DNA of 5,658 nucleotides, taken from contig DNCF01000043.1 of assembly GCA_003484545.1 (NCBI GenBank), forward strand, positions 1 to 5,658, in the 5' to 3' direction. The number at the start of each line of letters is the position of its first letter. Position 1 is the stretch's first letter. A program made the translations under genes and the position numbers. Positions 1 to 5,448 of this stretch are shown in pieces. Source of the stretch: Massilia sp. (GTDB taxonomy: Bacteria > Pseudomonadota > Gammaproteobacteria > Burkholderiales > Burkholderiaceae_D). Below the pieces are notes generated by a model. It was not told the origin of the DNA and made no database searches. It saw nothing but the letters and a program-made list of their open reading frames with translations.

Positions 1-335
1 ACCAGGTAGGTCTTGCTGGAGTCGGCGATGTAGCCGTTCTTTTCCAGCGTGATGTCGAGATTCACGATGTCGCCATCGCGCAGGAACTCGGTGGTCGACG
101 GCACGCCATGGCAGACCACGTTGTTGCGCGAGGAATTGAGCACGTAGGCGAAGCCGTACTGGCCCTTGCTCGCCGGGCGCGCATGCAGTTCGTCGACGAT
201 GTAGCGCTCGACCAGGTCGTTCACCTGCATGGTCGACATGCCGATCAGGTCCAGGCCGTCGAGGTAGCCGAAGACGCTCGCCAGCAGCCGGCCCGACTCG
301 GCCATCAGCGCGATCTCCTCGGGGCGCTTGATCAT
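1..335 (-). CDS. map: Type I methionine aminopeptidase, N-terminal part (cut by window edge)
   Basis: The enzyme removes the initiator methionine from nascent cytosolic proteins using a two-metal centre. The window holds the first 111 codons. The translation begins MIKRPEEIALMAESGRLL and contains the VVCHGVPS segment with His76, NLDIT with Asp94 and the DSSKTY segment with Asp105. These line up, three residues early, with catalytic His79 and metal ligands Asp97 and Asp108 of E. coli MAP. The remaining metal ligands lie beyond the left edge. The start at 335 is supported by a 4-base ATGA overlap with the stop of the ParD-like gene upstream, which implies translational coupling; no separate promoter is visible. 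Family assignment is firm. Being separated from the usual rpsB neighbourhood, it may be a second, accessory Map paralogue; that is inference. Confidence 0.93.
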   Translation of the reverse strand, partial: MIKRPEEIALMAESGRLLASVFGYLDGLDLIGMSTMQVNDLVERYIVDELHARPASKGQYGFAYVLNSSRNNVVCHGVPSTTEFLRDGDIVNLDITLEKNGYIADSSKTYL

Positions 336-544
336 GCCGCCGCCCGCGCCAGGACCGGCGCCTCGACGCCGGCGGCGCGCAGTTCGCGCACGATGACTTC
401 GTTGAAACTCAGCGTGGGATTCAGTTCGCACAGCATGCCGATCTTGATCCAGAACGCGGCCTGGGCGTTGATGGAGCGGTTGCCCACCGTGCTGGCCTTG
501 CGGATCTGGTCGTGCAGTTCGTCGTCGATGTTGACGATGCCCAT
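332..544 (-). CDS. ParD-like ribbon-helix-helix protein, 70 aa
   Basis: A small putative DNA-binding protein of the ParD-like antitoxin type. Residues 2-7 (GIVNID) fit the N-terminal beta strand that inserts into the DNA groove in ribbon-helix-helix dimers. Residues 8-19 fit the first helix, and residues about 24-38 (SINAQAAFWIKIGML) the second. The tail from 39 to 70 would be the partner-binding or disordered part. The start at 544 has a good ribosome binding site, GGAGA at 549-553. Its stop overlaps the map start by ATGA, so no ParE-type toxin gene follows; the downstream partner is map. The 11-bp ATATATG array just upstream is a natural candidate for an autorepressor site. Fold and family are recognised from the sequence pattern; autoregulation and any antitoxin role are inferred. 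Confidence 0.85.
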   Translation of the reverse strand: MGIVNIDDELHDQIRKASTVGNRSINAQAAFWIKIGMLCELNPTLSFNEVIVRELRAAGVEAPVLARAAA

Positions 545-554
545 GGTGTCTCCT

Positions 555-583
555 ATATATGAACCATATATGGAGTATATATG
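555..583. promoter_or_regulatory. Triple 11-bp ATATATG operator array before parD-like/map
   Basis: ATATATG occurs at 555-561, 566-572 and 577-583, so the repeat period is exactly 11 bp, about one helical turn. The middle copy lies in a perfect 10-bp palindrome CCATATATGG (564-573), and the block 554-583 is roughly symmetrical about it. The array covers the putative -10 box and start point of the minus-strand promoter and ends next to the ribosome binding site. Co-operative binding of ribbon-helix-helix dimers to such phased sites is typical of antitoxin autorepression. The repeats are seen directly; the binding protein is inferred. Confidence 0.65.
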
Positions 584-603
584 CTGGTGGGTTCCGAGGG
601 CAA
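574..603 (-). promoter_or_regulatory. Putative sigma70-type promoter of parD-like/map
   Basis: On the minus strand there is a -35-like TTGCCC (598-603), an 18-bp spacer and a -10-like TATACT (574-579). Transcription would start near 567, inside the operator array, leaving a leader of about 22 bases. The match is 4/6 at -35 and 5/6 at -10. The AT-rich -10 is partly made by the operator repeats themselves. Confidence 0.4.
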
Positions 604-629
604 TGCGTTTTATCAGCGCGGACGGGTGC

Positions 630-932
630 TCAGCGCGGGCGACGCATGCGGCCAGCGCCGATGCCGACCCACATCACGACGTCCAAGACGGACAGCGGCG
701 TCAGGAAAATGAGCGGCAGCGACAGTGCCGGATGCAGGTGGGCGGCGACGGCGCAGCCGAGGTTGACCGCGGCCGGGATCAGCATGCGCGGCGCGGCATA
801 ACGGTTCAGCCGCCGCACCGCCTCGGCGTCGCCGTAGTCGACGAAGTTCAGGATGCGCCGCTCGGGAGCGAAGAACAGCAGGGCGGCGATGCCGGCGAAG
901 AGCAGCGCGAAGAGCGGGAAGATGTCGGGCAT
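630..932 (-). CDS. Small integral membrane protein, 100 aa, function unknown
   Basis: I do not recognise a named family. The protein has about three hydrophobic segments: residues 4-22, 50-66 and 69-93. Between the first and second is a charged stretch rich in Arg, Asp and Glu (GDAEAVRRLNRY, 34-45). The C-terminus is basic (RMRRPR), which would favour a cytoplasmic C-terminal tail. It starts only 13 bp after the pobR stop, with an AAGGA overlapping that stop, so the two genes are probably one transcript. High GC and clean coding on the minus strand match the neighbours. A role in aromatic-acid uptake or sensing is possible from context only; three short helices are too few for a typical MFS or ABC importer. 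The strand is supported by the operon fit and the plausible topology. Confidence 0.7.
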   Translation of the reverse strand: MPDIFPLFALLFAGIAALLFFAPERRILNFVDYGDAEAVRRLNRYAAPRMLIPAAVNLGCAVAAHLHPALSLPLIFLTPLSVLDVVMWVGIGAGRMRRPR

Positions 933-945
933 GTCGTGTACGTCC

Positions 946-1884
946 TTATGCCTGCTGGTCGGTGCGGGCGCTCGTCTCCGCCGCGCCCGCCTGGGTCTGC
1001 TGCCGGAATTCCTTCGGCGTCACTCCGACCAGCTTCTTGAACAGGCGGCTGAAATAGGCCGGGTCCTGGAAGCCCAGTTCGTAGGCGATGCTGGCGATCG
1101 ACGCCGGCACGTAGGTCAGCTTGCGGCAGGCTTCCAGCATCAGGCGGTCCTGGGTGATCTCGAAGGCGGACTTGCCCGACAATTTCAGGCACAGCCGGTT
1201 CAGCCGCGTCGGCGCCACGCGCAGCAGTTCGCAGTACCGGCCGACCTGCCACTGCTGCTTGTAGTGGCGCTCGACCTCGACCCGGAAGCGGCTGAACAGC
1301 TCGAAGTCGCCACGCCCGGACGTGTCGGCGAGGCGCCGTTCGGCATGCGCGCGCACCAGCATCAGGAGCGTGCTGCGCGCCAGCCACTCGAGCATCAGGG
1401 TATGGCCCTGGCGCGGCCAGGCCGCTTCCAGGATCAGGTTGTGCAGCAGGGCCTCGATGCGCTCGCGCAGTTCCGGCGCCGGGCCCAGGACGATGGCGAG
1501 CGGCTGCACGAACAGCGGCGAGAACAGGTCGCCCTCGTGGCCGGCGGCGTCGAACAGCATGTTCTGGTCGATGGTCAGCACGTAGCCATGCGCCTCTTCC
1601 GAGAAATCGAAACCGTGCGGCAGGGACGGGTGGATGGTCAGCGCCACCGGCGCCGCGCATTCCCACAGGGCGCCGTCGATGTTGGCGCGAACCTGTCCGC
1701 CGAGTAAAAAAAGTACCTGAAACAGGCCGGCGTGGGTGTGGGTGTCGATGTGCCAGTCGTACTTGCGGCTGCGTGTCTCGATCAGCTCGATGTGAACGCC
1801 CTCGGCATCCGTGCCCCGCGTCAGCTCGCCGTACAGGGCGAATTGCGGGATGCGGGCGGGTAGGGCGGCGTGCTGCGTCGGCAT
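946..1884 (-). CDS. pobR: AraC/XylS-family transcriptional activator, PobR type
   Basis: Likely the 4-hydroxybenzoate-responsive activator of pobA. The N-terminal cupin-like sensor (about residues 10-125) has the pattern typical of AraC-type PobR proteins: IPQFALYGE, HIELIETRS, W-HIDTHTH, and LPHGFDF. The C-terminal DNA-binding region has two helix-turn-helix units, about 213-235 and 261-284. It carries the AraC signature IAYELGFQDPAYFSRLFKK, then GVTPKEF. Length 312 aa fits the family. The start at 1884 is the first ATG after an in-frame TGA at 1891-1893, so the gene cannot begin farther upstream; no strong ribosome binding site precedes it, which suggests low expression. It is divergent from pobA, the classic arrangement for this regulator. 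AraC membership is certain; the ligand is inferred from the divergent neighbour. The unrelated IclR-type PobR of Acinetobacter is not meant. Confidence 0.87.
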   Translation of the reverse strand: MPTQHAALPARIPQFALYGELTRGTDAEGVHIELIETRSRKYDWHIDTHTHAGLFQVLFLLGGQVRANIDGALWECAAPVALTIHPSLPHGFDFSEEAHGYVLTIDQNMLFDAAGHEGDLFSPLFVQPLAIVLGPAPELRERIEALLHNLILEAAWPRQGHTLMLEWLARSTLLMLVRAHAERRLADTSGRGDFELFSRFRVEVERHYKQQWQVGRYCELLRVAPTRLNRLCLKLSGKSAFEITQDRLMLEACRKLTYVPASIASIAYELGFQDPAYFSRLFKKLVGVTPKEFRQQTQAGAAETSARTDQQA

Positions 1885-1901
1885 GGCGATTCACGAAGTT
1901 G

Positions 1902-1940
1902 ACCGGAAGAAGTGCAAAAATAGTACAAGTTTTTTCCGGT
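1902..1940. promoter_or_regulatory. Candidate PobR operator: phased direct repeat inside an inverted repeat
   Basis: AGTGCAA (1911-1917) and AGTACAA (1922-1928) form a direct repeat with an 11-bp period, as expected for the two major-groove contacts of an AraC-family monomer or dimer. Outside them ACCGGAA (1902-1908) and TTCCGGT (1934-1940) form a 7-bp inverted repeat, with centres 32 bp apart, about three helical turns. The block is 8-20 bp upstream of the putative pobA -35 and 17 bp before the pobR start. It could therefore both activate pobA and limit pobR. Repeats are seen; function is inferred. Confidence 0.45.
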
Positions 1941-1948
1941 TTGATCCA

Positions 1949-1977
1949 TTCATATCGCATCGAACGCCGACTAGGAT
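1949..1977 (+). promoter_or_regulatory. Weak putative pobA promoter
   Basis: TTCATA (1949-1954), a 17-bp spacer and TAGGAT (1972-1977) give 4/6 matches at both boxes. A weak core promoter fits a gene that needs an activator. The leader to the pobA start would be about 28 bases. Other placements are possible. Confidence 0.35.
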
Positions 1978-2011
1978 GGCGATATACAAAACACAAACGG
2001 AGACTCACATC

Positions 2012-3178
2012 ATGCGCACCCAGGTCGCCATCATCGGCGCCGGTCCGGCCGGCCTTCTGCTTTCCCACCTGCTGCACCTGAACGGCATCGAATCGGTCGT
2101 GCTCGAATCGCGCAGCCGTCAAGACATCGAGGCGACGATCCGCGCGGGTGTGCTCGAGCAGGGCAGCATGGACATCCTGAACGATGCCGGCGTCGGCGAG
2201 CGCATGCGCAAGGAAGGCGCGCTGCACCATGGCGTCGAGTTCGCATTCGGCGGGCGCCGCCACCGCATCGACCTCACCGAACTGACCGGCAAGGCGATCA
2301 CCGTCTATCCGCAGCACGAGGTCATCATCGACCTGGTCGCTGCGCGCCTGGCCGCCGGCGGGCAGATCCTGTTCGAGACGAGCCAGGTCGCGCTGCATGG
2401 CACTGACACCGAGCGTCCCGCCGTCTCCTTCGTGCACCAGGGCGAGGCCCGGCGCATCGAGGCCGACTTCATCATCGGCTGCGACGGCTTCCACGGCGTG
2501 TCGCGCCCGGCGATCCCGGAGAACGTACGCCAGGACTTCCAGCGCACCTATCCCTTCGGCTGGTTCGGTATCCTGGTCGAGTCGGCGCCATCGTCCGATG
2601 AGCTGATCTACGCCCAGCACGAGCGCGGTTTTGCCTTGGTGTCGACGCGCTCGCCGACGGTGCAGCGCCTCTACTTCCAGTGCGATCCCAAGGACCACGT
2701 CGACAACTGGTCGGACGACCGCATCTGGGCCGAGCTGCACGCCAGGCTCGAACACAACGACGGCTGGAAGCTCAACGAAGGGCGCATCTTCCAGAAGGGG
2801 ATCATCGGCATGCGCAGTTTCGTGTGCGCGCCGATGCGCCACAAGCGCCTGTTCCTGGCCGGCGACGCCGCCCACATCGTGCCGCCGACCGGGGCCAAGG
2901 GCATGAACCTGGCGATCTCGGACGTCAAGTTGCTGTCGCAGGGGCTGGACAGCTTCTACAAGAAGGGCAGCGAGGAGGGGCTGGACCGCTATTCGGATGA
3001 GGCCCTGAAGCGCATCTGGCGCGCCGAGTATTTCTCGTGGTGGATGACGCGCATGCTGCATACCTTTGCCGATGCCTCGCCCTTCGAGCGCCAGGTGCAG
3101 CGCGCGGAGCTGGAGAACGTGGTGGCCTCGCGGGCAATGAGTACGGCGCTGGCGGAGAACTATGTAGGAGCGTTCTGA
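2012..3178 (+). CDS. pobA: 4-hydroxybenzoate 3-monooxygenase (p-hydroxybenzoate hydroxylase)
   Basis: A cytosolic FAD-dependent hydroxylase that converts 4-hydroxybenzoate to protocatechuate with O2 and NAD(P)H. The translation (388 aa) has the FAD-binding GAGPAG (9-14), Arg44 in TIRAGVLEQG, the CDG motif (157-159) and GD at 284-285 followed by PPTGAKG. Active-site residues of the Pseudomonas enzyme are present one position early: Tyr200, Ser211, Arg213, Tyr221, Pro292 and Tyr384. The start at 2012 has GGAG at 1999-2002 and leaves the normal N-terminus; the open frame back to 1811 is non-coding and runs into pobR. The protein ends VGAF, a few residues shorter than the 394-aa Pseudomonas form. 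Helix residues 33-38 (SRSRQD) differ from the Arg33-Gln34 of the NADPH-specific enzyme. It is divergent from pobR, and nothing downstream looks co-transcribed. Confidence 0.96.
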   Translation: MRTQVAIIGAGPAGLLLSHLLHLNGIESVVLESRSRQDIEATIRAGVLEQGSMDILNDAGVGERMRKEGALHHGVEFAFGGRRHRIDLTELTGKAITVYPQHEVIIDLVAARLAAGGQILFETSQVALHGTDTERPAVSFVHQGEARRIEADFIIGCDGFHGVSRPAIPENVRQDFQRTYPFGWFGILVESAPSSDELIYAQHERGFALVSTRSPTVQRLYFQCDPKDHVDNWSDDRIWAELHARLEHNDGWKLNEGRIFQKGIIGMRSFVCAPMRHKRLFLAGDAAHIVPPTGAKGMNLAISDVKLLSQGLDSFYKKGSEEGLDRYSDEALKRIWRAEYFSWWMTRMLHTFADASPFERQVQRAELENVVASRAMSTALAENYVGAF

Positions 3179-3316
3179 ACAGCTCCTTGTGTACAATTTC
3201 TGACAGTGGCTGGCCATGACAACGCTTGCCCCTTGTTTAAACTATGTGCATACTCGTTGGCAGTAGCTCAAAAAAGCAAGCCGAGCATCAGGGATGTAAT
3301 CTCGAGGAGATGGCAC
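3179..3316. other. Intergenic gap between pobA and the low-GC pair
   Basis: No convincing rho-independent terminator was found after pobA: only a tiny TGGC/GCCA stem near 3208-3215, with no T-run. GC content drops here relative to pobA. An open frame runs from 3206 into the next gene, but it has no ribosome binding site and breaks the signal peptide. Confidence 0.4.
3216..3243 (+). promoter_or_regulatory. Putative promoter of the exported-protein pair
   Basis: ATGACA (3216-3221, 5/6 match), a 16-bp spacer and TAAACT (3238-3243, 4/6 match) would give a leader of about 65 bases before the start at 3317. This is a modest match in a region that needs a promoter. Confidence 0.3.
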
Positions 3317-3856
3317 ATGAAACTGGTACGGCGTCTCATCTTTTTTGTTCTGTTCGGCTTCATCAGCCTGGCTATTTCCCAACGAGCATCGGCCCAAACC
3401 GATCCGCGCGCGGTGCTCGCTGAAATGATTCGGCAAGCTCAGACAGGGACAATGAATCCTTATTGGTATGGTCCCCAGCTTTGGCAAACGATAGCGGCAC
3501 AAACTGGAAATACCGGAATTTACCCTCAACTCGTGCAACTAGGGCCTGTCCAGAACATCTTCGTAACCCAGCAATTACAGTTGCCGCAGGGGCAGCTGTT
3601 CGCCATGACAGCGCAGCATCTCCAGGGGCAATCGAGGTGGATTTTCGGTGTCAGCAATTTCTCGAACCGGATTGAATACGCCAACTTCAATGTGAGCCAC
3701 ACGGCGGCACCGCCGCCTTTACCCGCCCCATTTCCTAGCCCAACCCCGATTCCGGCTTCTGACCCAGAGGATGGGTCGTCCGATAGTTCGCCGCCATCGT
3801 CGTCCACCGAGCCTGAAAATTCGGAGGCTTGCAAAAAGTTTCCTAACCTCTGCTAG
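3317..3856 (+). CDS. Secreted/periplasmic protein of unknown function with Pro/Ser-rich tail, 179 aa
   Basis: Residues 1-26 form a clear Sec signal peptide: basic KLVRR, a hydrophobic core, and ASA before Gln27. The start at 3317 is set by GAGGAGA at 3304-3310; the longer frame from 3206 would bury the signal. The mature part (about 30-127) has the order PYWYGPQLWQTI, LGPVQNIF, LPQGQLFAMTAQ, W-IFGVSNFSNRIEYANF. In pattern this resembles the small NTF2-like/DUF3887-type domain attached to some serine hydrolases; I offer that only as a hypothesis. Residues 130-170 are low-complexity Pro, Ser, Asp and Glu. The only cysteines, 172 and 179, lie in the last eight residues and could form a disulfide. 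The stop TAG overlaps the AGGAGG of the metallopeptidase gene, so the two are an operon. GC is lower than in pobA. Confidence 0.8.
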   Translation: MKLVRRLIFFVLFGFISLAISQRASAQTDPRAVLAEMIRQAQTGTMNPYWYGPQLWQTIAAQTGNTGIYPQLVQLGPVQNIFVTQQLQLPQGQLFAMTAQHLQGQSRWIFGVSNFSNRIEYANFNVSHTAAPPPLPAPFPSPTPIPASDPEDGSSDSSPPSSSTEPENSEACKKFPNLC

Positions 3857-3865
3857 GAGGCCGTC

Positions 3866-4645
3866 ATGCCGACTCGCCGCGAGATCGTGCAGGGAGGGTT
3901 GCTGACCTTGGTTTTTGGCACTGGATCCATGTCCTCATGTCTCTGTCGAGCGCAGCCCCCTGGTGCAAGACACGACTATGGCTGTGTCCTGTCGCCCGAT
4001 GAGGCAACGTTGTTCATGAACGAGCGAACCGACACGCGCCTTTACATCAGCGGAAACGAGCCGATGATTCCTCGCTCCGGCGATCGTGATTTCGACCTTG
4101 CCCTTGCGCACATGCTTGCTGCCGTTTCGGAAAAACTGGAGGCATTGCCCGGCTTTGCCTATTTCGATGACTATGACGGCGCCAATGCCTATGCCACGCC
4201 GACAGTAAGGATGACGAATGCGGATGGCACGGTGCTGTTTGGACAAAGACTGCTATCGCGGCTCATGAGCGGGCCCGAAAGCCCGGAAGTCGCGGTCGCC
4301 GCCGTATGCGCCCATGAATTCGGCCACATATTGCAATTCAAGCGCGGCCTGGACCGCGAAATTGGCGCAGACCAGCCCACGGTAAAGCGCGTGGAGCTCC
4401 AGGCCGACTTCTTCGCCGGCTATTTTGCGGGCGCCCGAAAGCTGGAGCGGCCCAATTTCCCCGCCGCCGTTTTCGCCATGACGCAACACAGCTTTGGCGA
4501 TAACATGGTGAATCACCCGAGCCACCATGGCACCTCCGAGGAAAGAGGTGCCGCGATTGTGAAGGGTTTCGAAGTCGCTTACCGGGAAAAGCGGACGCTG
4601 GCCCAAGCCATACAGATCAGCACAAACTACGTTGCGGGATTATAG
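3866..4645 (+). CDS. Putative exported zinc metallopeptidase (HEFGH), twin-arginine signal, 259 aa
   Basis: A probable zinc-dependent peptidase acting outside the cytoplasm. The N-terminus has TRREIVQ (3-9) then a hydrophobic stretch, which fits a Tat signal. Cys25 after SMSS could be a poor lipobox, so a lipoprotein is an alternative. The catalytic motif is HEFGH (150-154), with His150, Glu151 and His154. Twenty-four residues after the second His is Glu178 in ELQADFFAGYFAG, the likely third zinc ligand, as in gluzincins. The ELQAD-FAG pattern and the later HGTSEERGAA (221-230) recall the putative neutral zinc metallopeptidase (YpfJ-like) and M48-like families; I cannot decide between them. 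AGGAGG at 3855-3860 gives an excellent start 9 bp after the preceding gene. The open frame continues 55 codons past the TAG stop (see findings). Confidence 0.87.
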   Translation: MPTRREIVQGGLLTLVFGTGSMSSCLCRAQPPGARHDYGCVLSPDEATLFMNERTDTRLYISGNEPMIPRSGDRDFDLALAHMLAAVSEKLEALPGFAYFDDYDGANAYATPTVRMTNADGTVLFGQRLLSRLMSGPESPEVAVAAVCAHEFGHILQFKRGLDREIGADQPTVKRVELQADFFAGYFAGARKLERPNFPAAVFAMTQHSFGDNMVNHPSHHGTSEERGAAIVKGFEVAYREKRTLAQAIQISTNYVAGL

Positions 4646-4825
4646 GGCGCCGTTGAGAAACTGGCTTATCGGCATTCATCGGTTTACACACACTTCCAGC
4701 GCGCCCAACAGAATATCGGCGGCAAGGCCCTTGATATGAGCGCCCCGTGGAAAACAGTACAAGTCGACTACCGGTGCAACGCTGCCCATGGGTTTCGCGT
4801 CCGGCACTCATGAGCGCGCGTCCGC
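4646..4825. other. Convergent intergenic region
   Basis: Lies between the metallopeptidase stop and the ankyrin stop. It holds an open frame in phase with the metallopeptidase (4646-4813). A 6-bp stem TGAGCG/CGCTCA (4811-4816, 4823-4828) touches the ankyrin stop but has no T-run on either side. I see no clear terminator, RNA gene or transfer scar. Confidence 0.4.
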
Positions 4826-5368
4826 TCAGCGTTCCTCGATCGTCGCGGTCAGCAGCGCAACCGCATCATCCGCCCCCATCTTCGCCGCCGCTTCCCTGGC
4901 CGAGATCCCGGCCGCGTCCACGGCCAGCGGGTCGGCGCCGCGCGCCAGCAGCAGGCGGGCGATGTCGACACGGTTGAACATGGCGGCGATCATCAAGGCC
5001 GTCTTGCCGTTCGGGCCGGCGGCGTCCACCTGTGCGCCGCTGTCGAGCAGCAGGGTGGCGACCGCCAGGTCGCCCTTGAAGGCGGCGCCGGCGAGCGGGG
5101 TCTGGCCGGCGTCGTTCAACAGTTCCGGATCGGCGCCGTGCTCGAGCAGCACGTGCGCGGCGTCCCGGTGGCCATGGTAGCAGGCCAGCATCAGCAGGCT
5201 GTCGCCGCGCTCGTTGCGCAGGTTCGGCGGCAGGCCCTGGCCGAGCAGGGTGGCCAGCTCCCCGGCTTCGCCGGCGCGCGCATGCTGGAACACCCGGCGC
5301 ACGAAGGCCAGGGTGTCTTCGTCGAGTTCTCCCGGGTTGGCGGGGCGGGGCGGTTCCTGCGCTTGCAT
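4826..5368 (-). CDS. Ankyrin-repeat protein, 180 aa
   Basis: A soluble protein built almost entirely of ankyrin repeats, a scaffold for protein-protein contact. After an acidic, Pro-rich N-terminus (1-20), repeats run at about 22-51 (degenerate), 54-84 (GDSLLMLACYHGHRDAAHVLL), 87-117 (GQTPLAGAAFKGDLAVATLLL) and 120-150 (GKTALMIAAMFNRVDIARLLL). A final partial repeat covers 153-175. Each full repeat shows the G-TPL-AA and LL--GAD pattern. I chose the start at 5368 because AAGGAGAA lies at 5373-5380; the alternative ATG at 5398 overlaps the likely -10 box and has no such site. There is no signal peptide, so it is cytosolic. It is downstream of an M23 peptidase gene on the same strand, with 80 bp between, and probably has its own promoter. 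The binding partner cannot be told from sequence. Confidence 0.92.
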   Translation of the reverse strand: MQAQEPPRPANPGELDEDTLAFVRRVFQHARAGEAGELATLLGQGLPPNLRNERGDSLLMLACYHGHRDAAHVLLEHGADPELLNDAGQTPLAGAAFKGDLAVATLLLDSGAQVDAAGPNGKTALMIAAMFNRVDIARLLLARGADPLAVDAAGISAREAAAKMGADDAVALLTATIEER

Positions 5369-5396
5369 CGGCTTCTCCTTCAGTGGACACCGCTTC

Positions 5397-5426
5397 ATTA
5401 CATCACAGGCGTGGAATGCTTGTCGC
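5397..5426 (-). promoter_or_regulatory. Putative extended -10 promoter for the ankyrin gene
   Basis: On the minus strand TGTAAT (5397-5402, 5/6 match) is preceded by TGA, giving an extended -10. GCGACA (5421-5426, 4/6) lies 18 bp upstream. The -10 ends 28 bases before the chosen start, so the mRNA would begin about 20 bases upstream of it, after the competing ATG at 5398. Confidence 0.42.
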
Positions 5427-5448
5427 CGCCAGAAGGGACGGCTGGACG

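Noticed and set aside
108..1707. Long plus-strand open frames opposite map, the membrane gene and pobR
   Set aside because: Their translations are Arg/Ala/Gln-rich with no recognisable motifs, while the minus strand codes clear families.
1902..1940. ACCGGAA/TTCCGGT inverted repeat as a terminator hairpin
   Set aside because: The 25-base loop is too long, and it sits between two divergent start codons where no transcript ends.
1811..2011. Upstream extension of pobA by 67 codons
   Set aside because: The extension would overlap pobR and the regulatory repeats; the FAD motif begins normally from the ATG at 2012, which has GGAG upstream.
848..3217. A 789-codon open frame on the minus strand across pobA and pobR
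   Set aside because: It is antisense to pobA and out of frame with pobR; both of those have full family motifs. Long antisense open frames are common in GC-rich DNA.
4655..4700. Tyrosine-recombinase remnant suggested by YRHSSVYTHF
   Set aside because: The segment lacks the spacing of the integrase H--YTH block and no other integrase motif is near; too short to support.
3191..4762. GTACAA at 3191-3196 and 4757-4762 as direct repeats bounding the low-GC module
   Set aside because: Six bases is within chance, and the same hexamer also occurs at 1923-1928 in the pob intergenic region.
5369..5398. Ankyrin protein start ten codons earlier, at 5398
   Set aside because: That ATG overlaps the probable -10 box and lacks a ribosome binding site, whereas the ATG at 5368 has AAGGAGAA.
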